This document shows, in pieces, positions 21,975 through 30,492 of a DNA stretch of 64,000 nt. Below the pieces are notes generated by a model. That model saw nothing but the letters and a program-made list of their open reading frames with translations. It made no database searches and was not told the origin of the DNA. A program made the translations under genes and the position numbers. This stretch comes from CAVSMC01 sp963728935 (GTDB taxonomy: Bacteria; Pseudomonadota; Gammaproteobacteria; Burkholderiales; Casimicrobiaceae). The DNA lies in NCBI GenBank assembly GCA_963728935.1, contig CAVSMC010000001.1:1798001-1862000 (forward strand), in the 5' to 3' direction. How positions within the stretch are numbered: the stretch's first letter is position 1; each line of letters opens with the position of its first letter.

Positions 21975-22951
21975 GCATGGACCGGATGAGCGCATTCGAT
22001 CTCAAGAGGCCCGCGAGCATCGCCGAAGCCGCGAAGCTCATCGCAGCCGATCCGCGCGCGCGGCTCATCGCAGGGGGCACCGATCTGGTGCCGAATCTGC
22101 GGCGGGGCATAGAGACGCCGTCGACGCTGATCGATCTCGGCGCCATTGCCGATTTCGACGCCATCGTCGCAAGCGATGACAAGCTCACACTCGCCGCCGG
22201 CGCGACGCTCGCGCAGCTCGCCGTCCACCCCGACGTCGCGACACGCTACGCGGCGCTTGCCGAGGCCGCGCGCGCGATCGCGGCGCCGGGACATCGCAGC
22301 GTCGCCACCGTTGCCGGCAACCTCTGTCTCGATACGCGTTGCGTGTTCTACAACCAGAGCGAATGGTGGCGCGCGGCGAACGCGTATTGCCTGAAGCTCC
22401 GCGGCGACACGTGCCACGTCGCGCCGCAGGGCAAACGGTGCCACGCCGCATTCTGCGGGGAGCTCGCGCCGGCGCTTCTCGTGCTCGACGCGCAGATCGA
22501 GCTCGTCACGAGCCGCGGCGCGAGGCGCATGGCGCTCGACGATCTCTACCGCGACGATGGCGCGGCGCACCTCGCGATCGGGCGCGATGAACTGATCACG
22601 CGCGTGATCGTGCCGCAGCCGGGGCCGGGGGTCGTAACAGGCTATCGCAAGACGCGCGCCCGCGGCGCCATCGACTTTCCGCTCGCCGGCGTCGCCTGCG
22701 CGCTCGCGGCACGCGACGGCGTGTTGCAGGAGCTTCGCATCGCGCTGACCGGCACGAACTCGCGGCCGTTGCGCCTTGCCGACACCGACGCGCTCGTCGG
22801 ACGGCGCGTCGACGACGCGATGCTCGCAGCGCTGGGCAAGCTCGTGCAAAAACAGGTGAGCCCGATGCGCACGACGGTCACGCAGTCGAACTATCGTCGC
22901 CAGGTCGCCGCGGTGATGGCGCAGCGGCTCGTGCGCGAGCTTGCCGCCTGA
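21971..22951 (+). CDS. hcrB: 4-Hydroxybenzoyl-CoA reductase, FAD and [4Fe-4S] subunit
   Basis: A 326-residue FAD-binding subunit. The FAD motif LIAGGTDLVPNL lies at about residue 32, and AGHRSVATVAGNL-like sequence near 105-118. An inserted loop holds C124, C140, C148 and C157; the spacing 16-8-9 is that of the extra [4Fe-4S] cluster of Thauera HcrB, which other xanthine-oxidase relatives lack and which lets ferredoxin drive the reduction. This is the strongest evidence that the three genes are a true 4-hydroxybenzoyl-CoA reductase. The start forms ATGA with the hcrA stop; M3 at 21977 is possible. Confidence 0.93.
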   Translation: MSMDRMSAFDLKRPASIAEAAKLIAADPRARLIAGGTDLVPNLRRGIETPSTLIDLGAIADFDAIVASDDKLTLAAGATLAQLAVHPDVATRYAALAEAARAIAAPGHRSVATVAGNLCLDTRCVFYNQSEWWRAANAYCLKLRGDTCHVAPQGKRCHAAFCGELAPALLVLDAQIELVTSRGARRMALDDLYRDDGAAHLAIGRDELITRVIVPQPGPGVVTGYRKTRARGAIDFPLAGVACALAARDGVLQELRIALTGTNSRPLRLADTDALVGRRVDDAMLAALGKLVQKQVSPMRTTVTQSNYRRQVAAVMAQRLVRELAA

Positions 22952-23016
22952 AGAAGCGGGCACGCGTGCCGCATCGCTCGCTTCGAGCGGACGCGCGACG
23001 CGTGAAGGAGGAAACG

Positions 23017-25218
23017 ATGCTCTGTCCGAACTGCCGTCGTCCGCTCGACGAACATGTCGAGCCGCACGTCTGCTGCGCCGCGGCGACGCTGCGCTGGCGC
23101 TGCCGCTCATGCGCCAAGGTGAGCGAGGGCTTCGCGTTTCCCTACGGCGGTTGTCCGCTGTGCGGCGGCAAGCTCGAGTTGTCCGATCCGGCCGGTGCGG
23201 TCGACGCAGCGGCGGTGAGCGCGGTGCGCAAGGCGTTCGAAATCGAGCTCGGCGGTCAGGCGTTCTACCACCGTGCGACGGTCAGCGTGTCCGATCCGGC
23301 GCTGCGCGAGCTTTTCGGCCGCTTCGCCATGATGGAGCGCGAGCACATGGATACGCTCGCGCGTCGCTATCACGTCGATTTCGCGCCGGTGTTCGATGCG
23401 CACGCCGTGGAAAACGCGGCCGTATTCGCCGGCGTCGATCGTCGAGTCGGCGATGTTGACGACTTGTTTCGCATCGCGATCGACATGGAGGAGCGCGCGG
23501 CGTCGCTTTTCGAGACGACCGCGCGAACCGCCGCGCCCGGATCGGCGGTGCAGCAGCTCTATGGCGAGCTCGCGGCCGAAGAGCGCGAGCACGCTGCCTG
23601 GCTTCGTAGCGAGCACGCGCGGCAGCACGAATGCGGGACGCCGATGGCGACCGTGACGCGCGACGAACCGTTGTCGCAAGGCGCCGCCGCGACCGCGACG
23701 ATGAATGCCGCGCAGGTGTTGTTGGCCGATCACGACGATGCGCGCGTCGCGCTCGTCTGCGGGAACGACGAGATGAGTCGCGGCGAGCTTCGCGACGCCG
23801 TCGCGCGCGCCGGAGCGAAATGGCGTGCCCGCGGCGTTCGACGCGGCGACCGCGTCGCGATCAAGCTGTCCGACGGCTTCGACTGGGTCGTCGCGTATCT
23901 GGGCGTCATCTGGGCGGGCGGCGTCGCGGTCGGCGTCAATCCGCGCGTCCCCGCGAACGAATGGCTCGCGATCCTCGACCGGGCAGGATTCCTTTTCGTC
24001 CTTGCCGAGCCGGACGACGACACGCCGGCGCCCTGGAGCAGTCAAGTGATCCTGCTCGCCGACTGGCGGCGCGAGCTCGCGGACGCCGCGCCATGCGAAG
24101 CGCAGCCGATGAAAGCCGAGGATCCGGCGCTGTGGGTGCACTCGTCCGGAACGAGCGGACACCCGAAGGCCGTCGTGCATCCACACCGAATGGCGCTCGA
24201 AATCGAACGCGTCGGTCGCGAGCGGCTCGGGCTCACCGCAAGCGATCGCATCTATGCAAGCTCGAAGCTCTTCTTCGCGTATCCGCTCGCCAACTGCATC
24301 CTGACCGGCGTGAAGATCGGAGCTGCGATCATCGTCGATCCGCACTGGCCGACCGCGCAGGGCGTCGTCGCGACCGTGATGGCACGGCGCGCGAGCGTGC
24401 TGTTCAGCGTGCCGTCGCTGTACCGCGATCTGCTGAAGCAAGGTCTCGCGGGACAGCTCGCGCAATGCGGCGTGCGCCTGTTCGTTTCCGCGGGCGAGGC
24501 GTTGCCGCCGGCGTTGCGCGACGAATGGAAGCGGCAGCTCGGATGCACGATCGTCAACGGCTTAGGCGCATCGGAAACGCTCGTTCTCGTGCTCGTCGAC
24601 AGCGACGATGGGCGCGGGCTGCGCGCTTCGCCGGGCGTCGAAGTGTCCGCGTTCGATGGGCGAGCGCGCGGGGCGCAATCGACATCCGCGATGCCCGAAG
24701 GGCCCGGACGCATCCTGATCCGCGGCTCGACCGTCGCGCTCGGATACTGGAACCGACCCGACGCACAGGCCGAGCACTTCCGCGACGGCGGATTCGCGCC
24801 GTCGGACCTGTTCGAGCGAGTCGAAGGCGGCGGTTGGCGCTTCGCCGGGCGCGACGATTCGCTCGTCAAGGTGCACGGCCGCTGGGTCGATCTGGTCGAG
24901 CTCGAGCAGCACATTGCGCTCACGTGCCCCGGCATTGCCGAGGCCGCTGCGGTCGCCGTCCCCGATGCCGACGGCGTCGAGGCGGTGGCGCTGTTCTTCG
25001 TTGCGCAGCCGGGTGCGCCGGTGCTCGATGCGGTGACGCTGCGCGAGCACGCCGATCGCCTTCCGCCGTATCAGCGACCGCGCTGGCTGCATCCGGTCGA
25101 GGCGTTGCCGCGCACGCCGACCGGCAAGCTCGTGCGCCGTCGTCTGCGCGATCTTCATTCGACGCTCGCCGTCGAAATGGCGAGCGATGCTGCGGAGCGT
25201 GACGATGCTCGCCGTTGA
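23017..25218 (+). CDS. Rubrerythrin-like diiron domain fused to an aryl-CoA ligase
   Basis: A 733-residue fusion. Residues 1-55 hold eight cysteines: C3, C6, C19, C20, then a rubredoxin-like set C29, C32, C46, C49. Residues 65-205 form a four-helix ferritin-like domain with apparent diiron ligands E77, E107-x2-H110, E159 and E189-x2-H192. From about 225 follows a benzoate-CoA-ligase-type enzyme with SSGTSGHPKAV (about 377), GLGASET, GYWNRPD and the catalytic lysine in PTGKLVRR (about 701). The N-terminal part resembles reverse rubrerythrin, a peroxide or oxygen scavenger. Position after hcrCAB suggests a hydroxybenzoate or aminobenzoate substrate. ATG 23017 follows AAGGAGGAAACG. I know of no described fusion of this kind. 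Confidence 0.88.
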   Translation: MLCPNCRRPLDEHVEPHVCCAAATLRWRCRSCAKVSEGFAFPYGGCPLCGGKLELSDPAGAVDAAAVSAVRKAFEIELGGQAFYHRATVSVSDPALRELFGRFAMMEREHMDTLARRYHVDFAPVFDAHAVENAAVFAGVDRRVGDVDDLFRIAIDMEERAASLFETTARTAAPGSAVQQLYGELAAEEREHAAWLRSEHARQHECGTPMATVTRDEPLSQGAAATATMNAAQVLLADHDDARVALVCGNDEMSRGELRDAVARAGAKWRARGVRRGDRVAIKLSDGFDWVVAYLGVIWAGGVAVGVNPRVPANEWLAILDRAGFLFVLAEPDDDTPAPWSSQVILLADWRRELADAAPCEAQPMKAEDPALWVHSSGTSGHPKAVVHPHRMALEIERVGRERLGLTASDRIYASSKLFFAYPLANCILTGVKIGAAIIVDPHWPTAQGVVATVMARRASVLFSVPSLYRDLLKQGLAGQLAQCGVRLFVSAGEALPPALRDEWKRQLGCTIVNGLGASETLVLVLVDSDDGRGLRASPGVEVSAFDGRARGAQSTSAMPEGPGRILIRGSTVALGYWNRPDAQAEHFRDGGFAPSDLFERVEGGGWRFAGRDDSLVKVHGRWVDLVELEQHIALTCPGIAEAAAVAVPDADGVEAVALFFVAQPGAPVLDAVTLREHADRLPPYQRPRWLHPVEALPRTPTGKLVRRRLRDLHSTLAVEMASDAAERDDARR

Positions 25219-25996
25219 GCGCAGCGGACGCCTGCTCGTCGCGACGCTCGCGCGCCCGCCCGTCAACGCGATCGACGCAGCGCTGTTGGCGCGTCTCGAT
25301 GCGCTGCTCGACGAAGCGGAAGCCGACGACGGCGTTTCGCTCGTCCATGTGCGCAGCGCGCAGAAGGTGTTCTGTGCGGGCGCCGATCTCGCGCTGATGC
25401 GAGCGTGCATCGCCGGAGCTGCCGGTGCCGAAGCAATGATCGGCGTCGTGCGCGATATGCAGCGCGTATTCGCCCGGATCGAGCGGGCGCCGTTCGTCAC
25501 GCTCGCCGAGATCGGCGGCGCCGCGTTCGGCGGCGGACTCGAGCTCGCGCTTGCTTGCGATCTGCGCGTCGCCGCGCACGAAGCGAAGCTCGCGTTGCCG
25601 GAAGTCGGATTGGGACTTGTGCCCGCGGCGGGCGGCACGCAACGATTGACGGCGCTTTGCGGGCCTGCCGTTAGCCGACGCCTGATCCTCGGCGCCGAGA
25701 CGATCGACGGAATCGAAGCCGAGCGGCTTGGCCTCGTGCAGTGGTCGGCGCCGGCTGTCGCGCTCGCCGACTTCGCCGCGGAGCTTGCCGCGCGCATCGC
25801 TTCGCATCCCCGCGCCGCGCTCGTGGCGAACAAGCATTGCATCGCGCTCGCCGCCGCGGGATCGGCCGAAGGCTTCGCAGCCGAGATCGCAGCGACGCGC
25901 ACGCTCTACGCCGCACCGCAGACGCTCGAGCGCGTCGGCGCTTTTCTCGATCGGCCGAAGTCGGCCACGGACAAACCGAAGGAGAACATGTCATGA
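25205..25996 (+). CDS. Enoyl-CoA hydratase/isomerase family protein
   Basis: A 263-residue crotonase. The oxyanion-hole regions are FCAGADLALM (about residue 58) and GGAAFGGGLELALACD (about 103-118). Both catalytic glutamates appear intact, one in GGGLELA and one in ALPEVGLGLVPAAGG, so it should be a true hydratase. It overlaps the ligase end by 14 nt (an earlier in-frame ATG at 25187 is possible) and its stop overlaps the SDR start. It belongs with the next three genes to a beta-oxidation-like set for a ring-derived or side-chain acyl-CoA. Confidence 0.87.
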   Translation: MLAVERSGRLLVATLARPPVNAIDAALLARLDALLDEAEADDGVSLVHVRSAQKVFCAGADLALMRACIAGAAGAEAMIGVVRDMQRVFARIERAPFVTLAEIGGAAFGGGLELALACDLRVAAHEAKLALPEVGLGLVPAAGGTQRLTALCGPAVSRRLILGAETIDGIEAERLGLVQWSAPAVALADFAAELAARIASHPRAALVANKHCIALAAAGSAEGFAAEIAATRTLYAAPQTLERVGAFLDRPKSATDKPKENMS

Positions 25997-26739
25997 CGCT
26001 GCAGGACAAGCTCGCTGTGGTCACCGGAGCTGCATCGGGCATCGGCCGCGCGACCGCGATCGCGCTCGGCACCGCAGGCGCACGCGTGATCGTCGCGGAC
26101 ATCAATCACGACCAAGGCGAAGCGACGATGGCCGAGCTTCGCGGACGGGGCGGCACCGCCGATTTCATCGCCGTCGACATGACCGACGCGGCGTCGATTG
26201 CCGCGTTCGCCGACGCGGCGCAAGCGCGCCACGGCGCCGTCGACATCCTCGTCAACGGCGCCGGCTGGGGCCGCACGCATCCGTTCTGGGAAGGAACGCC
26301 GGAGCTGTGGACGAAGCTCGTCGCGCTGAACCTCGTCGGACCGATGACGCTCGCCAAGGCGCTGTTGCCGCGGATGATGGAGCGCAAGAGCGGACGCATC
26401 GTCAACGTCGCGAGCGATGCGGGACGCGTCGGCAGCCTCGGCGAAACCGTGTACGCCGCCGCCAAGGGAGGGCTGATCGCGTTCACGAAATCGCTCGCGC
26501 GCGAGACCGCGCGCTACGGCATCAACGTCAACTGCGTCTGCCCGGGACCGACCGACACGCCGCTGTTGCGCGCCGTGCCGGAGGGTCATCTCGAGGCGTT
26601 CAAGAAGGCGATACCGTTGCGCCGCTTCGCCGAACCGTCCGAAGTGGCCGACGCCGTCGTCTTCTTCGCGGGCGAGAAGTCCAGCTACATTACCGGTCAG
26701 GTGCTGAGCGTCAGCGGCGGGCTGACAATGGTCGGTTAG
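25993..26739 (+). CDS. SDR dehydrogenase, BadH-like hydroxyacyl-CoA dehydrogenase
   Basis: A 248-residue SDR with TGAASGIG (about residue 11), the NGAG motif (about 88, N of NNAG kept), S in VASDAG and the active YAAAK pair (about 155-159). Overall it resembles BadH, the 2-hydroxycyclohexanecarboxyl-CoA dehydrogenase, and other hydroxyacyl-CoA dehydrogenases of aromatic pathways. Its ATG overlaps the preceding stop. Sitting between two hydratases and before an acyl-CoA dehydrogenase, it would oxidise a 3-hydroxyacyl-CoA. The true substrate is open. Confidence 0.85.
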   Translation: MTLQDKLAVVTGAASGIGRATAIALGTAGARVIVADINHDQGEATMAELRGRGGTADFIAVDMTDAASIAAFADAAQARHGAVDILVNGAGWGRTHPFWEGTPELWTKLVALNLVGPMTLAKALLPRMMERKSGRIVNVASDAGRVGSLGETVYAAAKGGLIAFTKSLARETARYGINVNCVCPGPTDTPLLRAVPEGHLEAFKKAIPLRRFAEPSEVADAVVFFAGEKSSYITGQVLSVSGGLTMVG

Positions 26740-26753
26740 AACAGGAGACGAGC

Positions 26754-27572
26754 ATGCAGCAGATCCAGCTAGCGAAATACGAGGCGACGCACTTCCGTTA
26801 TGCGACGCAAGGCAAGGTCGCGACCATCACGCTCAACCGGCCCGATCGCAAGAACCCGCTGACGTTCGAGTCGTACTTCGAGCTCGGCGCGCTGTTTCGC
26901 AAGATGGCGCTCGCGAGCGACGTCAAGGCGGTCGTGTTCACCGGCGAGGGCGGCAACTTCTGCTCGGGCGGCGACGTGCACGAGATCATCGGTCCGCTGG
27001 TCGCGATGGACATGCCGGGGCTGCTGCGCTTCACGCGGATGACCGGCGAGCTCGTGAAGGCGATGCGCGAATGCCCGCAGCCGATCATCGCCGCGATCGA
27101 CGGCGTGTGCACCGGCGCCGGCGCGATGATCGCCTGCGCATCCGACATGCGCTTCGCGACCGCGCGCAGCAAGCTCGCGTTCCTGTTCACGCGCGTCGGG
27201 CTCGCCGCCGCCGACATGGGCGCGTGCACGCTGCTGCCGCGGCTGATCGGGCTGTCGCGCGCCGCCGATCTGCTCTACACCGGCCGCGTCGTCGGCGGCG
27301 AGGAAGCCGAGCGCTTCGGGTTCTACAATCGGCTGGTCGAGCCGGAGAAGCTGCTCGCCGAAGCGACCGCGATGGCGACGAGCCTCGCCGAGGGTCCGAC
27401 GTTCGGCCACGCGATGACCAAGACGATGCTGTGGCAGGAATGGAGCTCGAGCCTCGGCGAGTGCATCGAGGCGGAGGCGCAGGCGCAGGCGATCTGCATG
27501 CAGACGCAGGACTTCGAGCGCGCTTACCACGCGTTCGTCGCGAAGCAGAAGCCGGTGTTCGAAGGGAATTGA
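26754..27572 (+). CDS. Enoyl-CoA hydratase family protein (second)
   Basis: A 272-residue crotonase of a subgroup found in aminobenzoyl-CoA/salicylyl-CoA-type clusters. Motifs are RPDRKNPLTFESY (about residue 28), FCSGGDVHEI (about 67) and GVCTGAGAMIACASDMRFA (about 117). The usual GGGxEL glutamate position is occupied by GAGAMIA, so the first catalytic glutamate is missing; the second region has FTRVGLAAADMGA with no PE motif. It is therefore unlikely to be an ordinary hydratase and may be a hydrolase, lyase or isomerase. An ACAGGAGACG ribosome site precedes ATG 26754; the stop shares one base with the next ATG (TGATG). Confidence 0.83.
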   Translation: MQQIQLAKYEATHFRYATQGKVATITLNRPDRKNPLTFESYFELGALFRKMALASDVKAVVFTGEGGNFCSGGDVHEIIGPLVAMDMPGLLRFTRMTGELVKAMRECPQPIIAAIDGVCTGAGAMIACASDMRFATARSKLAFLFTRVGLAAADMGACTLLPRLIGLSRAADLLYTGRVVGGEEAERFGFYNRLVEPEKLLAEATAMATSLAEGPTFGHAMTKTMLWQEWSSSLGECIEAEAQAQAICMQTQDFERAYHAFVAKQKPVFEGN

Positions 27573-28744
27573 TGGCGGACAAGAGCTTTCTCGGCTGGCC
27601 GTTCTTCGACGACGGGCATCGCGAGCTCGCGCGCGCGTACGAGCATTGGACCGAGCGCGCGCTCGCGCCGCTGCTCGAAGGCGCCGACGACGATCTCGAC
27701 GCCGTCTACCGTTGCGTGCAGCGGCTGGTGCGCGAGCTTGGCGACGCGGGACTGCTGCGCGCGTGCGTGCCTGCTCGTTATGGCGGGCTTCGCGACAGTG
27801 TCGATGCGCGCAGCCTGTGCATCGCCCGCGAGACGCTCGGACGCGCGTCGGGGCTCGCCGATTTCGCGCTCGCGATGCAGGGCCTCGGCAGCACGCCGGT
27901 TTCGCTGTTCGGCAGCGAAGACCAGAAGCAGGCGATGCTGCCGGGAATCGCCGCCGGAACGCTGGTCGGCGCGTTCGCGTTGTCGGAGCCGGACGCGGGA
28001 TCGGACGTCGCGGCAATCTCGACGACGGCAAATCGCGACGGCGACGGCTGGCGGCTGGATGGCGTCAAGACATGGATCTCGAACGCCGGCATCGCCGATC
28101 GCTACGTCGTGTTCGCGCGTACCGGTGGAGCGCCCGGTGCGAAGGGATTGTCGGCGTTCATCGTCGATGCGCACACGCGCGGGCTCGATGCGTCCGAGCG
28201 GATCGACGTGATCGCGCCGCATCCGCTCGGAACGTTGCGCTTCACCGACTGCCGCATTCCGGCGGATCGACTGCTGGGCGAGCCGGGGCAGGGCTTCAAG
28301 ATCGCGATGGCCACACTCGACCTCTTCCGGTCGAGCGTCGGAGCGGCGGCGCTCGGATTCGCGCGCCGTGCGTTCGACGAGGCGACGAGTCGGGCGCGCG
28401 CGCGAAAGCTGTTCGGCCAGACGCTGATCGATCTGCAGTTGACGCAAGCGAAGCTCGGCGAGATGGCGACCGCGATCGACGCATCGGCGCTGCTCATCTA
28501 TCGCGCCGCATGGACGAAGGACGTGCTCGGCGCGCGCGTGACGCGCGAGGCGTCGATGGCGAAGATGTACGCGACCGAGGCGGCACAGCAGGTGATCGAC
28601 GCCGCTCTGCAGCTCTTCGGCGGGCTCGGCGTCGTGCGCGGCATGCCGGTCGAGCGGCTGTATCGGGAAATTCGCGCGCTGCGCATCTACGAGGGCGCGA
28701 GCGAAGTGCTGAAGCTCGTCATCGCCTCCAAGATCGAGCCGTGA
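27572..28744 (+). CDS. Acyl-CoA dehydrogenase
   Basis: A 390-residue flavoprotein of the acyl-CoA dehydrogenase family. The FAD/substrate motif FALSEPDAGSD lies at about residue 136, WISNAG near 167, and the C-terminal region LFGGLGVVRGMPVERLYREI (about 348) leads to the catalytic glutamate in IYEGASEV (about 376). Electrons would go to ETF. It is the last gene of the 16-kb rightward operon that begins at 12919. With the two crotonases and the SDR it completes a beta-oxidation spiral. No terminator with a U-run follows, only a GC hairpin. Confidence 0.88.
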   Translation: MADKSFLGWPFFDDGHRELARAYEHWTERALAPLLEGADDDLDAVYRCVQRLVRELGDAGLLRACVPARYGGLRDSVDARSLCIARETLGRASGLADFALAMQGLGSTPVSLFGSEDQKQAMLPGIAAGTLVGAFALSEPDAGSDVAAISTTANRDGDGWRLDGVKTWISNAGIADRYVVFARTGGAPGAKGLSAFIVDAHTRGLDASERIDVIAPHPLGTLRFTDCRIPADRLLGEPGQGFKIAMATLDLFRSSVGAAALGFARRAFDEATSRARARKLFGQTLIDLQLTQAKLGEMATAIDASALLIYRAAWTKDVLGARVTREASMAKMYATEAAQQVIDAALQLFGGLGVVRGMPVERLYREIRALRIYEGASEVLKLVIASKIEP

Positions 28745-28752
28745 GCGGCGAG

Positions 28753-28779
28753 GGCGGCTCCGGGCGCGAAGCGCCGAGC
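28753..28779 (+). other. GC-rich hairpin after the acyl-CoA dehydrogenase gene
   Basis: GGCTC and GGCGC-type segments in CGGCTCCGGGCGCGAAGCGC and the following CGAGCC can fold into a strong stem around GAA, 9-35 nt after the stop. It has no U-run, so termination would need Rho. The rest of the 409-nt gap to 29153 holds only the FNR-like box and palindrome at 28955-28988; I see no gene there. Confidence 0.4.
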
Positions 28780-28954
28780 CCGTGCGAGCGATCGCGAATC
28801 GGGTCGTTCGGCCGACAACGGGCCATGCGCCGCGAAGTGTGCATTCGGCTCGCCGCCTCGCCCGAAGCGCGCGCGCCGGAGTTCGTCGCGGGCGCGCAGG
28901 GCCGCGCGGCGGCGTTCTGCCGCGGCTTGTCCGACCAGGAGACGCGCCGACGTC

Positions 28955-28988
28955 TTGCGCCAAATCAAGTAAACCGGTACCGGAATAC
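28955..28988 (+). promoter_or_regulatory. FNR-like box plus palindrome, copy 2
   Basis: TTGCG-CCAA-ATCAA (28955-28968, 8 of 10 FNR positions) directly abuts the palindrome GTAAACCGGTACCGGAATAC (28969-28988, 8 of 10 base pairs symmetric). A -10-like TAAGAT (28992-28997) lies 33 nt from the FNR-box centre, the class II spacing. It should drive the genes from 29154. The palindrome centre is 17 nt from the FNR centre, one helical turn less than at the pad operon (27 nt). Confidence 0.55.
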
Positions 28989-29153
28989 CGATAAGATCAC
29001 CCGCTGGAGACGACGCGCCCGACGAGCCGGGCGCTTCGCGGCGAGCAGCGCCCGAGCTGTTGCCGCCGCTTGGCGACCTGCTCGATGACGACGCCGACCG
29101 CGATCTCGCGATCGCGTACGCGTCGAGCTGGAGCAACGATGGGAGAAGCGATC

Positions 29154-30167
29154 ATGGAACAAGCCGCCACGTCCACCGTCAGCTTGCGCCCGCTCGCGCG
29201 GTCCGATCTCGACTCCGTCGTCGTGATCGACGCCGCGATCGAGCGCCGCGCGCGGCGAGCGTACATCGAGCGCCGGCTCGCGGCGGCGTTGCGCGAGCCG
29301 GCGCTACATGCGCAGTTCGCCGCCGTCGACGGCCGCACCATCGTCGGCTACATTCTCGCGCGGACGCTCGCCGGCGAATTCGGCCGCGCCGAAGCGGCGC
29401 TTCGCATCGAGCTCGTCGGCGTACGCGACGACTTTCGCGGTCGCGGCGTCGGCAAGCGGCTGCTCGAAGCGCTCGTCGAGCATGGACGCGGTCACGCCGC
29501 ACGGGCGCTGCGCACGTCGGCGGCGTGGAACGACCATTCGATGCTGCGCTGGCTCGACCGGCGCGGATTCTCGCTCGCGCCGAACCACATCGTCGAATGC
29601 GCGGTCGACGGCGGCGCATACGTGCCCGAGCGCGACGACGCGCTGTCGGTGCCGCAGGGCGAAGGTCCCGCCAACGAGATCGACTTCGGCGCGCCGCGCT
29701 CGAACGACTTCGAGCGGCTCGCGCGCGATACCGCCGACGTTCGCTCGATGACGCCGGCCGACCTGCACGAAATCCTCAGGATCGATCGCGCTCTGACGGG
29801 CCGCGATCGCGAATCGTATGTCCGCGGCAAGCTCGCAGAAGCGCTCGGCGACTCCGATGTGCGCGTCTCGCTGACCGCCAGACTCGACGGCGCGATCGTC
29901 GGCTATCTGATGGCGCGCGCCGACCTCGGCGACTTCGGCCGTCTGGAGCCGACGGCCGTCGTCGACACGATCGGCGTCGACCCCGAATACGAGCATCGCG
30001 GAATCGGGCACGCGATGATGTCGCAACTGTTCGTCAATCTCGGCGCGCTTCGCATCGAGCGGGTCGAGACGGAGGTCGCGCCGCGCGACCTCGGCCTGCT
30101 CGGCTTCTTGTACGACGTCGGCTTCGTGCCGTCGCAGCGGCTGCCGTTGGTCCGCCGCATCGATTGA
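29154..30167 (+). CDS. Tandem GNAT acetyltransferase
   Basis: A 337-residue protein made of two GNAT domains, about residues 8-150 and 190-337. Each has an acetyl-CoA loop: VRDDFRGRGVGKRLLEAL in the first and VDPEYEHRGIGHAMMSQL in the second, both with the RGxG pattern, so both may bind the cofactor. ATG 29154 follows GGGAGAAGCG; the frame opens earlier (29070) but without a site. It begins a new rightward group behind the FNR-like box and palindrome. Target molecule or protein unknown. It might acetylate small amines or lysines of CoA ligases, which is a guess. Confidence 0.8.
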   Translation: MEQAATSTVSLRPLARSDLDSVVVIDAAIERRARRAYIERRLAAALREPALHAQFAAVDGRTIVGYILARTLAGEFGRAEAALRIELVGVRDDFRGRGVGKRLLEALVEHGRGHAARALRTSAAWNDHSMLRWLDRRGFSLAPNHIVECAVDGGAYVPERDDALSVPQGEGPANEIDFGAPRSNDFERLARDTADVRSMTPADLHEILRIDRALTGRDRESYVRGKLAEALGDSDVRVSLTARLDGAIVGYLMARADLGDFGRLEPTAVVDTIGVDPEYEHRGIGHAMMSQLFVNLGALRIERVETEVAPRDLGLLGFLYDVGFVPSQRLPLVRRID

Positions 30168-30177
30168 TCGGTACATC

Positions 30178-30492
30178 GTGGCGGCCGAGCTTCCCGACGA
30201 GAGCGCGATCCGCGACGCGCTGCGCGAGATCGACGATCCCGAAGCGGGAATGAGCATCGTCGATCTCGGTCTCATCTACGCGATCGACGTCGGCGACGCG
30301 GCCATTCGCGTCGAGATGACGATGACCACGCCCGCGTGTCCCGTCGCCGACGTGCTGACCGAGCAGGTGCGTGCCGCGATTGCGGCGATGGTTCCGGCGG
30401 GCACGCCGGTCGACGTCGAGCTCGTCTGGGAGCCGATCTGGAATCCGTCGATGATGTCCGGCGTCGCGAAGGACCACTTCGGCTGGTCGTGA
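30178..30492 (+). CDS. MIP18/DUF59 family protein (Fe-S cluster assembly type)
   Basis: A 104-residue protein of the MIP18 (DUF59) family that includes SufT and PaaD and helps deliver Fe-S clusters. The conserved core is IDDPEAGMSIVDLGLIYAID (about residues 19-38) and TTPACPVADVLTEQVR, with its cysteine near 56. It starts at GTG 30178, 10 nt after the previous stop, and its TGA overlaps the next ATG. An Fe-S assembly helper fits a region rich in Fe-S enzymes, but the client is unknown. Confidence 0.87.
   Translation: MAAELPDESAIRDALREIDDPEAGMSIVDLGLIYAIDVGDAAIRVEMTMTTPACPVADVLTEQVRAAIAAMVPAGTPVDVELVWEPIWNPSMMSGVAKDHFGWS

Noticed and set aside
19892..22951. A 1,019-codon plus-strand frame that would merge hcrA and hcrB
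   Set aside because: Only its last 326 codons (HcrB) are real; the rest is a shifted frame of hcrA with no domain.
28741..28830. A GTG-started frame overlapping the acyl-CoA dehydrogenase stop as a fourth junction micro-frame
   Set aside because: It runs on for over 100 codons with no neighbouring start to couple to, so it does not share the stop-start pattern.
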